From assembly GCA_047634635.1 (NCBI GenBank), contig JBLIIE010000008.1, positions 1 through 64,000 of the forward strand: DNA of 64,000 nucleotides, given 5' to 3'. Shown here piece by piece: positions 52,344 to 62,300 of this stretch (position 1 is the first letter of the stretch; every line of letters starts with the position of its first letter). The notes under the pieces were generated by a model, which worked only from the letters and a program-made list of their open reading frames with translations, did no database searches and had not been told where the DNA came from. Made by a program: the position numbers and the translations under genes. Source of the stretch: Granulosicoccus sp047634635 (GTDB lineage Bacteria > Pseudomonadota > Gammaproteobacteria > Granulosicoccales > Granulosicoccaceae).

Positions 52344-52384
52344 TCGTGTATGGTGACCCTACTACAGCTGAGAATCATGCTGAT

Positions 52385-53419
52385 ATGAGCGACACTGCTG
52401 CAACTGAAAAAGTTGCCCAATTTGAAACCCGACGCGGACCGCTACAGCACCTCCAGCATTTTCTGCATGGTGCGCCTGCAATGGTGCCGATCATTATACT
52501 TTTTGTTAGTGTTGCAGCCTTCGGGTTCATTGCTGGCGAACGTTTTTTCACAGCGTTCAACTTATCGCTGATTATCCAACAAGTCACGATCATAGGTTTT
52601 CTGGCCTGTGCTCAAACGCTAATTATTCTTACTGCCGGTATCGACTTGTCTGTCGCGGCTATCATGGTCTTGGCCTCAGTGGTTGCCGGGAAGTTCGCTG
52701 TGGTGCTCGGTGTGCCTGCTGCCGTTGCGATACCCGCAGGTTTTCTTATTGGGACCCTCTGCGGCATGATCAATGGCCTCCTTGTCACCATGTTACGGCT
52801 GCCTCCCTTTATCGTAACTCTGGGCACCTGGAACGTCTTTTTTGCGTTGAACATCTGGTATTCCGGCTCCCAATCTATTCGTAGTCAGGACATTGACAAG
52901 ATTGCGCCTGCATTAAAATTCTTCGGTGAGCGCGTCTCAATGGGCGGTGCTGTGTTCACGTACGGATCATTTCTCATGGTGATCGTGTTCCTCGTGTTGT
53001 GGTTCATGCTCAATAACACGGCATGGGGCAGGCACGTCTATGCCGTTGGGGATGACAAGGAGGCTGCAGAGCTTGCCGGGATCCAGACCGACCGATTGCT
53101 GGTCTCTGTTTATGCGTTGGCAGGCTTTATCTGTGGCGTCGGTGCCTGGGTGTCCATAGGTCGCGTTGGTTCTGTCAGTCCTCAAAGCTTTTACGATGCG
53201 AATCTGGACTCCATTACCGCGGTGGTTATTGGCGGCACATCGCTATTTGGTGGGCGTGGTTCAATATTGGGTGCTTTGTTTGGGGCACTGATTGTGGGTG
53301 TCTTCAGTTCGGGATTGAAAATTGCCGGTGTTGATGTGCTTTGGCAACGTTTTGCTATTGGTTGCCTCATTATTCTTGCAGTGGGAATCGATCAATGGAT
53401 TCGTCGGGTGTCCTCATGA
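52385..53419 (+). CDS. frcC: Sugar ABC transporter permease, FrcC-like
   Basis: A 344-aa inner-membrane permease of the BPD_transp_2 (ribose/fructose) family. About eight to ten hydrophobic helices are visible, and the signatures TLIILTAGIDLSVAAIMVLASV, GVPAAVAIPAGFLIGTLCG and VIGGTSLFGGRGSILGALFGALI are typical. The frame is open to a GTG at 52346; the ATG at 52385 is preferred because the extra 13 residues are unlike the family, although its ribosome binding site is weak. The stop overlaps the frcA start (ATGA). Confidence 0.88.
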   Translation: MSDTAATEKVAQFETRRGPLQHLQHFLHGAPAMVPIIILFVSVAAFGFIAGERFFTAFNLSLIIQQVTIIGFLACAQTLIILTAGIDLSVAAIMVLASVVAGKFAVVLGVPAAVAIPAGFLIGTLCGMINGLLVTMLRLPPFIVTLGTWNVFFALNIWYSGSQSIRSQDIDKIAPALKFFGERVSMGGAVFTYGSFLMVIVFLVLWFMLNNTAWGRHVYAVGDDKEAAELAGIQTDRLLVSVYALAGFICGVGAWVSIGRVGSVSPQSFYDANLDSITAVVIGGTSLFGGRGSILGALFGALIVGVFSSGLKIAGVDVLWQRFAIGCLIILAVGIDQWIRRVSS

Positions 53420-54198
53420 GTGAACCAGAAATTGTTTTACAAGCACGCGGCCTGGTCAAACGTTTCGGGCGCGTTGTTGCTCTAGATAACGCCGACTTTG
53501 ACTTACGCGCTGGGGAAATCTTGGCCGTTATCGGTGATAACGGCGCAGGAAAATCCACCATGATAAAAGCCATATCTGGTGCTGTTTTACCAGATGCTGG
53601 TGAGATCACCCTTGATGGCGAGCCAGTTATGTTCAAGTCGCCCATGCAGGCGCGTGATGCTGGTATTGAAACTGTTTACCAAAACCTTGCACTTTCACCC
53701 GCATTGTCCATTGCGGACAATATGTTTTTAGGGCGCGAGATTCGTAAAAAATCCGGCATCGGTAAATGGATGCGCATGCTGGATCGAAAGGCCATGGAAG
53801 ATCAAGCTCGCGAAAAGCTCACTGAACTTGGGCTTATGACTATCCAGAATATTTCTCAGGCTGTGGAGACCCTTTCAGGAGGGCAGCGGCAGGGTGTTGC
53901 TGTGGCAAGAGCTGCAGCATTTGGTTCACGCGTCATTATCATGGATGAGCCGACGGCTGCGCTAGGAGTGAAGGAGTCCCGGCGCGTACTCGAACTCATT
54001 CAGGATGTCCGCAGCAGAGGTATACCGATAGTACTTATCTCGCACAACATGCCGCATGTTTTCGAAGTGGCTGACCGAATTCACATTCACAGGCTAGGTA
54101 GGCGTTTATGCGTAATCCAGCCCAAGGATCACAGCATGTCAGACGCTGTGGCGTTTATGACCGGTGCCATCGAACCGCCTGAAATTGAAACCACGTGA
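53416..54198 (+). CDS. frcA: Sugar ABC transporter ATP-binding protein, FrcA-like
   Basis: A 260-aa single-domain ATPase, unlike the double-domain RbsA type, consistent with the Frc class. Walker A GDNGAGKSTMIKAISG, signature LSGGQRQGVAVARAA, and Walker B VIIMDEPTAALGV are intact, and the H-loop is VLISHNMPHVFEVADR. The frame runs open to 53341 but ATG 53416 overlaps the frcC stop by four bases. It overlaps frcK by four bases (GTGA). Confidence 0.92.
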   Translation: MSEPEIVLQARGLVKRFGRVVALDNADFDLRAGEILAVIGDNGAGKSTMIKAISGAVLPDAGEITLDGEPVMFKSPMQARDAGIETVYQNLALSPALSIADNMFLGREIRKKSGIGKWMRMLDRKAMEDQAREKLTELGLMTIQNISQAVETLSGGQRQGVAVARAAAFGSRVIIMDEPTAALGVKESRRVLELIQDVRSRGIPIVLISHNMPHVFEVADRIHIHRLGRRLCVIQPKDHSMSDAVAFMTGAIEPPEIETT

Positions 54199-54920
54199 CA
54201 AGCGGTACTGACGATGAGGGTCCAGGCACCCATTCGAGTGTTGCTGAGTTGGCTCCACGAGGACAGTATCTGGATTCTCTAGCGCTAATTGCCGACTGCG
54301 TTTTGGCTTTAAGAGCCAATTCTGCTGTCGGAACACGCGTATTGATCGGTATTGCAGGTGCTCCGGGTTCGGGAAAGTCAACGTTGGCGACAAGTCTGGT
54401 TGAGTTGTTGAATGGAAGACTCGCCGCTCAGGGTGAATCAGCCGTTGTCGTTCCGATGGACGGTTTTCATCTGGACAATAACGTGCTCGATATTCACGGG
54501 ACACGGGATGGTAAAGGATCGCCGCCAACCTTCGATGTTGCCGGGTTTGTTAGTCTGCTGAGTCGGCTATCAGAAAAATCTGAGCAAAGCGTCTATGTGC
54601 CTGTATTTGATCGCACCGCAGATATGACCCGAAATGCTGCCCAGGAGATAACCGAACAACACAGTATTGCCGTGGTGGAAGGCAATTACCTGTTGCTGGA
54701 CAGACCAGTTTGGCGCGAAATCACCGCAATGCTTGACTGTAGTATGATGCTTGAAGTACCGATATCCACACTAGAGACGCGGCTCATACAACGATGGGTG
54801 GATCATGGACACAGCCTAGAAGAGGCGCGAGCCTGGGCATTATCCAACGACATACCCAATGCACATTTGGTTCTGAAGGAATCAATCGCTGCAGACCTCT
54901 ACTACAAGAGCGTGCGATAA
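54195..54920 (+). CDS. frcK: P-loop kinase, FrcK-like
   Basis: A 241-aa P-loop kinase of the uridine kinase/pantothenate kinase-like group. Walker A is IGIAGAPGSGKSTLATSL, the acceptor-side acid is in VPMDGFHLDNNVL, and VVEGNYLLL and RLIQRWVDHGHSLEEARAW complete the family pattern. In rhizobia the homologous gene is the last of frcBCAK, and its product is presumed to phosphorylate the imported sugar, although direct proof is thin. The GTG start overlaps the frcA stop. Confidence 0.83.
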   Translation: MTSGTDDEGPGTHSSVAELAPRGQYLDSLALIADCVLALRANSAVGTRVLIGIAGAPGSGKSTLATSLVELLNGRLAAQGESAVVVPMDGFHLDNNVLDIHGTRDGKGSPPTFDVAGFVSLLSRLSEKSEQSVYVPVFDRTADMTRNAAQEITEQHSIAVVEGNYLLLDRPVWREITAMLDCSMMLEVPISTLETRLIQRWVDHGHSLEEARAWALSNDIPNAHLVLKESIAADLYYKSVR

Positions 54921-54947
54921 TAGGCTAACTTTGATTGTGGAGATGGC

Positions 54948-55622
54948 ATGAGTTCATCGACAAATTTGCCTGAAAATACTAACTCGGCGAGTTATAAAGC
55001 GACTAATTCGGGCATGAGATGGAACGACCTGTCCGAAAGTTCAACGGGACAGGATTCGGACCCGGGTTCGGTCCCGGGTTCGGTCCCGGGTTCGGTCCCG
55101 GGTTCGGCGGTGGACTCAGGCTGTAACTCTAGCCCTAGCGAAGGCCCTGAAACTATGCTTATCGGCTGGCGTGAGTGGGTTAGTCTGCCGCAATTAGGTT
55201 TGCCTGCAATCAAAGCAAAAATAGACACGGGTGCCCGAACGTCAGCGATTCACGCCTTTGATATTCAGCAAATAAAGAAAAATGGTGGCCAGGATTGGTT
55301 AGCATTCAGTGTTCAGCCCGTGCAGAGAAATGTCAGCATAGTCTGCCGTTGTGAAGCTCAACTGATCGATGTTCGCCGGGTAACTGACTCCGGAGGCCAT
55401 GCGGGTGATCGGTTCTTCATTGAAACCGAGCTGAAGATAGGCTCACACACACGCACTATCGAAATGACGTTATCCCAGCGCACCGATATGCTGTTTCGTA
55501 TGTTGTTGGGCAGAACCGCCATGGTGCCAGGAATTCAGGTAGAGCCTTCCTTATCGTTTTCATTGGGAAGAATGTCTGCGCGCACTTTGTATGCTGGTAT
55601 TACCGAAGGAGTTGTTCCATGA
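54948..55622 (+). CDS. RimB-like retropepsin-fold protease (ATP-dependent zinc protease family)
   Basis: A 224-aa protein. The C-terminal 150 residues form the family domain: MLIGWREWVSLPQLGLPAIKAKIDTGARTSAIHAF (in two parts: IGWREWVSLPQLGLPAIK and AKIDTGARTSAIHAF), where DTGA is the aspartic-protease-like motif, and later RFFIETELKIG and LLGRTAMVPGIQVEPSLSF. In Pseudomonas, RimB cleaves the glutamate tails that RimK adds to ribosomal protein S6. The first 70 residues are an unusual Ser/Pro/Gly-rich extension containing a PGSV repeat. GGAG precedes the ATG. The stop overlaps the RimK gene start. Confidence 0.83.
   Translation: MSSSTNLPENTNSASYKATNSGMRWNDLSESSTGQDSDPGSVPGSVPGSVPGSAVDSGCNSSPSEGPETMLIGWREWVSLPQLGLPAIKAKIDTGARTSAIHAFDIQQIKKNGGQDWLAFSVQPVQRNVSIVCRCEAQLIDVRRVTDSGGHAGDRFFIETELKIGSHTRTIEMTLSQRTDMLFRMLLGRTAMVPGIQVEPSLSFSLGRMSARTLYAGITEGVVP
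55061..55108 (+). repeat. 12-bp tandem repeat, four units, encoding Pro-Gly-Ser-Val
   Basis: Four copies of CCCGGGTTCGGT lie in frame in the N-terminal extension of the RimB-like gene, the last ending in C instead of T. Each unit contains the palindrome CCCGGG. Near identity at the DNA level points to recent expansion. The encoded segment is probably a flexible linker. Confidence 0.95.
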
Positions 55623-56527
55623 AAATTGCGATTTTGTCGCGTAATCGTCGACTATATTCAACGCGTCGTCTGATCGAAGCTGCTGAAGCTCGTGGCCATG
55701 AAGTTCAGGTTATTGATGTATTGCGTTGTTATATGAACATCGTTTCTCGTAAACCGAGCGTGCATCTGGAAGGTGAACAGCTGATAGGAATTGATGCCGT
55801 TATCCCACGTATTGGGGCGTCGGTAACAGCATACGGCACATCTGTATTACGGCAGTTCGAAATGATGGGTATCTATACCTTAATTGAATCAGTGGCGTTG
55901 GCGCGATCTCGTGACAAATTACGCTCACTGCAACTGCTGTCTCGCAAAGACGTCGGTTTACCGGTTACAGGTTTTGCCAACAAGCCAGGTGATAGTAAAG
56001 ACGTCATCAAAATGGTGGGTGGAGCACCTGTGGTGATAAAGCTCTTGGAAGGCACTCAAGGCATTGGTGTCGTGCTGGCAGAAACCACTAAGGCGGCAGA
56101 GTCAGTTATCGAGGCGTTCATGGGGTTACAGGCCAACATACTGGTGCAGGAATTTATCAAGGAAGCCGGCGGTGCTGACGTGCGTTGTCTTGTGGTTGGA
56201 GGGAAGGTAGTTGCAGCCATGAAACGCCAAGCTGCTGAGGGTGAATTCCGATCCAACTTGCACAGAGGTGGCTCTGCCAGCCTAGTAAAAATCACTCCGG
56301 AGGAGCGTGCCACCGCAGTCAATGCTGCGAAGACTCTGGGCTTGTCAGTAGCCGGTGTTGATTTATTGCGATCCGCTCGTGGTCCATTAGTTATGGAAGT
56401 AAATTCGTCTCCAGGGCTAGAAGGAATAGAGACAGCTAGTGGTAAGGATGTCGCTGGAATTATTATCGAACACTTGGAAAAAAATGCGCGCCCTGGAAAC
56501 ACCAAGACACGGGGCTCGAAGGGATAA
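55619..56527 (+). CDS. rimK: RimK family ATP-grasp alpha-L-glutamate ligase
   Basis: A 302-aa ATP-grasp ligase. It begins MKIAILSRNRRLYSTRRLIEAA, with the RimK stretches DAVIPRIGASVTAYGTSVLRQFE, PVVIKLLEGTQGIGVVLAE, QEFIKEAGGADVRCLVVG and the metal-binding end VMEVNSSPGLEGIE. RimK adds glutamates to the C-terminus of ribosomal protein S6, or makes poly-glutamate. It is coupled to the RimB-like protease gene by a four-base overlap, so ligase and its antagonist are co-produced. Confidence 0.94.
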   Translation: MKIAILSRNRRLYSTRRLIEAAEARGHEVQVIDVLRCYMNIVSRKPSVHLEGEQLIGIDAVIPRIGASVTAYGTSVLRQFEMMGIYTLIESVALARSRDKLRSLQLLSRKDVGLPVTGFANKPGDSKDVIKMVGGAPVVIKLLEGTQGIGVVLAETTKAAESVIEAFMGLQANILVQEFIKEAGGADVRCLVVGGKVVAAMKRQAAEGEFRSNLHRGGSASLVKITPEERATAVNAAKTLGLSVAGVDLLRSARGPLVMEVNSSPGLEGIETASGKDVAGIIIEHLEKNARPGNTKTRGSKG

Positions 56528-56549
56528 GTCTTATTAGGTATCGAATTTC

Positions 56550-57593
56550 ATGGCAAGAGAGTTAGTTAAAAACAAGCCAATTACGATTGGTGGTGTGACC
56601 ATTGAACCGGGTGATCGTCGGTACGTGGATTTATCGATACCACCGCTCTACACACACACATCGGTAGAGATGCCAGTGCACGTTATCAATGGCAAACATA
56701 CGGGCCCCATCATATTCGTCACTGCAGCTATCCACGGAGATGAAATCAATGGCATTGAGATCATCAGGCGTTTGTTGGCCACTAAGGCACTGAACAGAAT
56801 GTCGGGGACTTTGATAGCCGTGCCTGTGGTGAATGTTTATGGGTTTGTATCTCAATCCCGGTACCTTCCAGATAGACGTGATTTGAATCGTTCGTTTCCA
56901 GGCTCAGGGCAGGGCTCAATGGCGGCGCGATTGGCTGATACTTTGATGAGAGAAATCGTTCTGAAGTGTACGCACGGTATCGATTTACACACTGCTGCAG
57001 AAGGGCGAGCCAACCTTCCACAAATTAGGGTAGATCTGGAAGAAAACCCGGAAATGCTGGAATTAGCCAAGGCTTTTGGCCCGCCAATCCTGCTGGACTC
57101 TGCAACACGCAGCGGCACGTTGCGAGATGCTGCAGGCCACTTACCCGTGCTGTTGTACGAAGCCGGTGAAGCTCTGCGCTTCGATGAAGTTGCTATTCGA
57201 GCAGGCTTGCAAGGTATTTTACGGGTGATGCGTCATTTGCACATGTTACCTGCTAGCAAAACGGTTGAGCGCAGCAATAAAACCTGGATTGCCAACAATA
57301 GCGTCTGGGTGAGAGCACCGCAAAGTGGCATCTTACGATCACGGTTACCGTTGGGCGGCATTGTCGAGAAAGACATGGTGCTGGGGTATATTTCTGATCC
57401 ATTTGGAGAAGCAGAACAGCCTGTTATCAGTCCGGTGTCTGGTGTGTTGATTGGTATTACCAAGCTTCCATTAGTACACGAAGGTGAAGCTTTGTATCAC
57501 GTGGCAACAACTGAATCGACGTATTCTGCTGGCCGTGTTGTCGACGAATTTCATATTGAATACGAACAACCTGTTATCAAGCGACTGAAGTAA
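56550..57593 (+). CDS. Succinylglutamate desuccinylase/aspartoacylase family hydrolase
   Basis: A 347-aa zinc carboxypeptidase-like hydrolase. AAIHGDEINGIEIIRRLL gives the His and Glu zinc ligands, GIDLHTAAEGRANLPQIRVD the third His, and LLYEAGEALRF the probable catalytic Glu. The C-terminal part (PQSGILRSRLPLGGIVEKD) forms the usual beta-domain. It lies 22 bp after rimK, and this trio is common in proteobacteria; trimming or release of N-acyl or glutamyl amino acids is an inference from that linkage. Its stop overlaps the aldo/keto reductase start by one base. Confidence 0.83.
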   Translation: MARELVKNKPITIGGVTIEPGDRRYVDLSIPPLYTHTSVEMPVHVINGKHTGPIIFVTAAIHGDEINGIEIIRRLLATKALNRMSGTLIAVPVVNVYGFVSQSRYLPDRRDLNRSFPGSGQGSMAARLADTLMREIVLKCTHGIDLHTAAEGRANLPQIRVDLEENPEMLELAKAFGPPILLDSATRSGTLRDAAGHLPVLLYEAGEALRFDEVAIRAGLQGILRVMRHLHMLPASKTVERSNKTWIANNSVWVRAPQSGILRSRLPLGGIVEKDMVLGYISDPFGEAEQPVISPVSGVLIGITKLPLVHEGEALYHVATTESTYSAGRVVDEFHIEYEQPVIKRLK

Positions 57594-58585
57594 TGAAAAA
57601 AAAATCATTGGGTAAGCACGGAATGCAAGCGTCTGTTGTAGCATTTGGTGCGTGGGCCATCGGCGGCTGGAAGTGGGGCGGATCGGATGCACAAGCATCG
57701 GTTGCCGCTGTTCAAGCCTCGCTCGATGCTGGTGTAGATTTCATTGATACGGCAGCTGTTTACGGTTTTGGTTTGTCCGAAGAAATCGTTGGAAAGGCTA
57801 TACAAGGGCGATCACGTGAAGACATCATTGTGGCGACCAAGTGTGGTCTGCGATGGGACCTGGAAACGCCAACACTGCATGTCGAGAGTGAAGGCCGGCG
57901 TATTTGCAGAACACTGGAGCCAAGCTCCATTCGGTGGGAATTAGAGCAAAGTCTGCAGCGGTTGGGTACTGACTACATTGATCTCTACCAAACACATTGG
58001 CCAGATCCTGAAACGGATATTGAGTCGGTAGTAGAAAGTTTTGAGAAATTGAAAAAAGACGGACTTATTCGCGCTTGGGGTTTGTGTAATGAGTCTGCAG
58101 AACAGCTGGCGATAGCGGCCAAACTAGGAGGCCTTGCTACCGATCAGGAAAAGTACAGTATGTTGGATCGTGAGCAGGACTCAGCCAACTTGCCTATCTG
58201 TGAACAGCATGACTTAGGGTTTCTTTGTTATTCACCGATTGCACAGGGTTTATTGACGGGTAGCATTGATGCAAAGCGACAGTTTACGACAGGGGATTTG
58301 CGTCTTGGTAATCCTCGATTTGCACCACCTGTTCTCGACGCGATTCAGACTGTGCTTGCACCTATCAAATCACTAGCGCGTGATCGAGGCCTCAGTGTTG
58401 AGCAGTTGGTACTTGCATGGACACTCAGCCAACCTGGGGTCAGCCATGTGTTAGTAGGGACGCGAGATGTCGAGCAGGCAAAATCCAACGCAACGGCAGG
58501 TTCTGTTGAATTGGATGACGATGAAATGGCGATGATTACCCAGGCTGCTGCTGCATGGCCTGGATTTGATACGCTGAATCTCTAG
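57593..58585 (+). CDS. Aldo/keto reductase
   Basis: A 330-aa NADPH-dependent TIM-barrel reductase. The catalytic tetrad is visible: Asp and Tyr in DTAAVYGFGLSEE, Lys in VATKCGLRW, His in YQTHWPDPETD. The C-terminal LVGTRDVEQAKSNA binds the cofactor phosphate. Substrate unknown. The start overlaps the preceding stop (TAATG), placing it at the end of the rim operon. It ends 2 bp from the convergent alaX. Confidence 0.9.
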   Translation: MKKKSLGKHGMQASVVAFGAWAIGGWKWGGSDAQASVAAVQASLDAGVDFIDTAAVYGFGLSEEIVGKAIQGRSREDIIVATKCGLRWDLETPTLHVESEGRRICRTLEPSSIRWELEQSLQRLGTDYIDLYQTHWPDPETDIESVVESFEKLKKDGLIRAWGLCNESAEQLAIAAKLGGLATDQEKYSMLDREQDSANLPICEQHDLGFLCYSPIAQGLLTGSIDAKRQFTTGDLRLGNPRFAPPVLDAIQTVLAPIKSLARDRGLSVEQLVLAWTLSQPGVSHVLVGTRDVEQAKSNATAGSVELDDDEMAMITQAAAAWPGFDTLNL

Positions 58586-58587
58586 GG

Positions 58588-59328
58588 CTAGTCAAATACC
58601 AGCGTAATACGGCGATTCTGTTTGCCTTTTTTCTCAACCTTCTTTATGAGCACTCTGCCAATTTCCGCGGTAGAGGCAACGTGGGTGCCGCCGCAGGGTT
58701 GTAGATCTACTCCTGCAAATTCCACCAGTCGAATAGTACCTTCAGCATTGCGGGGTGGTTGTACAGACATAGTGCGAACCAGCTCAGGCTGGGCATCCAG
58801 CTCTGCGTCAGTGATGTAGCGTGAGCTCATGGGAATGTCACGTTGAATCAGCTCGTTTAGGGCTTCAGTGATAGGGTCTTTATCGATAGGATCTTTTAAA
58901 TCGAAGTCCAGACGTGCACGATCAACCTGAATAGATCCGCTGGTAACAGGTGCATCAATTAATGAGCAGAGCATGTGCAGGCAACTGTGAAAGCGCATCA
59001 TGTTGTATCGACGTTCCCAGTCCAGCTCCAGGCTGATGGTGTCGCCTACAAGCAGGATGTTGTCGAGTGATTGTGTAGCGTCAGATGATTGGGCATCCGA
59101 ACTTTCTACTACATGAAACTGACGGCCTGTCTCTCTGTCTTTACGTGTGTTGCTGATGGTTAAGCGTGTACCGTCTTTTAGCACCATGACGCCAGTGTCG
59201 CCCAGCTGGCCTCCACCAAGAGGGTAGAAAATACTCTGGTCTGTTTCAACACCTTCCTCTGTTATGGCGGTGATGGTGGCACCACAGTTTTTAAGATAAC
59301 TGTCTTCCCTGTAGAGATCGCGTGTCAT
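58588..59328 (-). CDS. alaX: Alanyl-tRNA editing protein AlaX
   Basis: A 246-aa free-standing editing domain that hydrolyses Ser- or Gly-tRNA(Ala). It resembles the AlaRS editing domain: FYPLGGGQLGDTG near the start, zinc motif RFHSCLHML (HxxxH), and QPCGGTHVASTAEIG (CxxxH) near the C-terminus, completing the four zinc ligands. Length fits AlaX type II. It lies 63 bp downstream of dnaE2 on the same strand; whether they share a transcript is uncertain. Confidence 0.9.
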   Translation of the reverse strand: MTRDLYREDSYLKNCGATITAITEEGVETDQSIFYPLGGGQLGDTGVMVLKDGTRLTISNTRKDRETGRQFHVVESSDAQSSDATQSLDNILLVGDTISLELDWERRYNMMRFHSCLHMLCSLIDAPVTSGSIQVDRARLDFDLKDPIDKDPITEALNELIQRDIPMSSRYITDAELDAQPELVRTMSVQPPRNAEGTIRLVEFAGVDLQPCGGTHVASTAEIGRVLIKKVEKKGKQNRRITLVFD

Positions 59329-59391
59329 TAGGTGGGTCTCGATTGTGTTCTGATGGCACTGAGTCTAGTCCTAATGAGGGTGGGTGAGGGT

Positions 59392-62300
59392 TTAATGAAA
59401 ATTTCTAGATTGCGTATTCAGCTCGCCTAGCATCCAGGTTAAATCCTCTATCTTGCGCGCCACCAGATGAACAACACCTTGCTCGCGTTGCGTAAGCCCA
59501 TAAACCGAGACCATCTTTGCGGTTAGTACCTCTTTCCTGAATTGTTCGACTACCTGCTGCCAGACAATGACATTCACAGGTCCACCTTCATCTTCAATGG
59601 TCAGGAACACCACGCCATTGGCGCTGCCTGGGCGCTGACGTACCTTGATGATACCTGCCAGACGCGCCATACGTCCGTGTGGGACAGCGGCCCAGCTTAA
59701 TGAATCCATAACGCGTTTTTGTTTAAGCTTTTCTCGCAGTAAAGAGAGCGGGTGCTGGTTAAGGGTCAGTCCCACGCTCATGTAATCAGCGACAGTGTTC
59801 TCGCCATCGGTGGGTGAGGGTAGAGGCAGAGCCGGTTCATTTGCTGAGGCATCGGCAAGTAGTTCGGGTAATGCTTCAACACCGAGTAGATCCCACTGCG
59901 CCTGATGTCGATCACCGCTGATGTTCTCCAGCGCACCGGCAATGGCCAGCGCCTGTTGATCGCCCTTGTTGATGCCGGTTCGACGAACGAGATCAGCAGC
60001 ACTGCAAAACGGACCATTGGCTCGCGCTGTTAATATTCTGTTGGCACCTGATACTGACAGCTTAGAGACCAGTCTCAAGCCCAATCGCACAGCTCCCTGA
60101 GGCAAGGGGTTTTTTGTATTCTGCACCTGAGCACCCAGTGGTTGTGAAATATGAGTGGCTTTGTTGGCCTCGTTGGGGTTTACCAAAGCATGATCCCATT
60201 TACTGTCGTTGATATCGACAGGCAGAACCACCACACCGTGACGTCGGGCATCCTGAGTCAGGTCAGAAGGATCATAGAAACCCAGTGGTTGACTGTTAAG
60301 CATTGCACACAGAAAGGCTGCAGGTTCATGGCATTTAAGCCAGCACGAGACATACACCAGCAAGGCAAAACTTGCTGCGTGTGACTCAGGGAAACCGTAT
60401 TCGCCAAAACCTTCTATCTGGCGGAAGATGGCTTCTGCAAATTCGGGGTCGTAGCCTTTTTTCAACATGCCGCCTACCACGCGGTCATGAAACAGCGTGA
60501 CTTGTCCGCCGCGACGCCAGGCAGCCATGGAGCGGCGCAGTTCATCGGCTTGTCCTGCTGAGAAGCCGGCAGCGACCATGGCAATTTCCATGACTTGCTC
60601 CTGAAAGACGGGAACACCGAGCGTGCGTTTAAGCACGTTTTCCAGATCCTTGTTGGGGTAGGTGACAGCTTCGATACCCTGACGACGCTTCAAGTAGGGA
60701 TTAACCATGCCGCCTTGTATAGGTCCTGGTCGGACGATAGAGACCTCTATCACAAGGTCGTAGTAGTTGCGAGGGCGTAGGCGTGGCAGCATGGACATTT
60801 GCGCACGTGATTCAATCTGGAACACACCGACCGTGTCAGCACGACAGATCATGTCGTAGGTGGGTGTGTCGTCCCCTGGAATGGTTGCCATGCTATGGCG
60901 TACACCTCGATAACGTTCTATCAAGGTAAAGCATTTTGCGATGGCTGTGAGCATGCCTAGAGCGAGTACATCGACTTTGAGCAAACCGAGTTCCTGAAGA
61001 TCATCCTTATCCCATTGAATGATGGTTCTGTTAGGCATGGCAGCGTTTTCAACCGGCACAAGTGTGGAAAGGTCTTTGTCGGAGATAACAAAGCCACCAA
61101 CGTGCTGGGATAGATGACGTGGAAAACCCAGTAGTTGTTGTAACAACCAGGTGAAGCGTTTGATAATTGGGCTTTGTGGATCGAAGCCCATACCTTCTAG
61201 ACGTTCTTCGATCATGTTGGTGCCATCCCACCACGCGAGAGACTTTGATAAGGCGTCTATCTGGTCTTCAGAGAAACCAATGGCCTTGCCCAGATCACGA
61301 ATGGCGCTGCGTTTCCGGTAGGTAATGACTGTGGCTGCCAAGGCTGCACGATGACGACCGTACTTGGCATATATGTATTGAATAACTTCTTCACGACGCT
61401 CGTGTTCAAAGTCGACATCGATGTCGGGTGGCTCGTTACGTTCCTTGGAGATAAATCGTTCGAACAACATACGAGTACGTGATGGGTCTACCTCGGTAAT
61501 ACCGAGGCAAAAACAGACGGCAGAGTTGGCCGCTGAACCGCGGCCCTGACACAAAATACCTTGCCCGCGAGCGAAGTTGACGATGTCATGTACAGTTAGA
61601 AAATATGATTCGTACTGCATGTAGCTGATCAGTGATAGTTCATGTTCGATTTGTTGTTGAACATCATCACTATGGCCCTCTGGCCAGCGCCACCTGGCAC
61701 CGTCCATGGCTAATTGCCTGAGGTATTGCTGTGATGTAAATTCTGCCGGTACCACTTCACGAGGGTATTGGTAATCCAGTTCGCTTAAGTCGAAGTTGCA
61801 TAGTGCGGCTACATCAGAGGCATTTTGTAGTGCTTGTTCCGGATAGATGGAGCACAGAGCCCGAACATCTCGTAAATAATGCTCACCATTTTGAAACAGT
61901 AGGCGGCCGGCAGTATCAAGCGAACAGTTGTTCCTGATGCAGGTGAGGACGTCTTGCAGAGCGCGTCGTTTGCGCTCGTGCATGTGTACATCGCCTGCGG
62001 CAACCACAGGCATTTCATGACGATCTGCAGCATCGATAATCCAATGGGTATGTTTTTGGTCGTAGCTGCCGTAGTGCAGCTCCAGAGCAAGAAAGGTGTA
62101 CGGACCAAGCGCCTTGAACCATGAGAACCAATCATCGAGATCCCGTCGATTGCTTGGCAGGTAGGGAGGCACCAGCAGCAAGCAGCAGTCGTCCAGCCCC
62201 GCGTTCTCCAGCAGATTTGTGGTGATGTGATAACTACCTTTGTCTGCACCCCGCCGCGCTGTTGTGATGAGCTGACAGAGCCTGGCGTAGGAGGCTAGGT

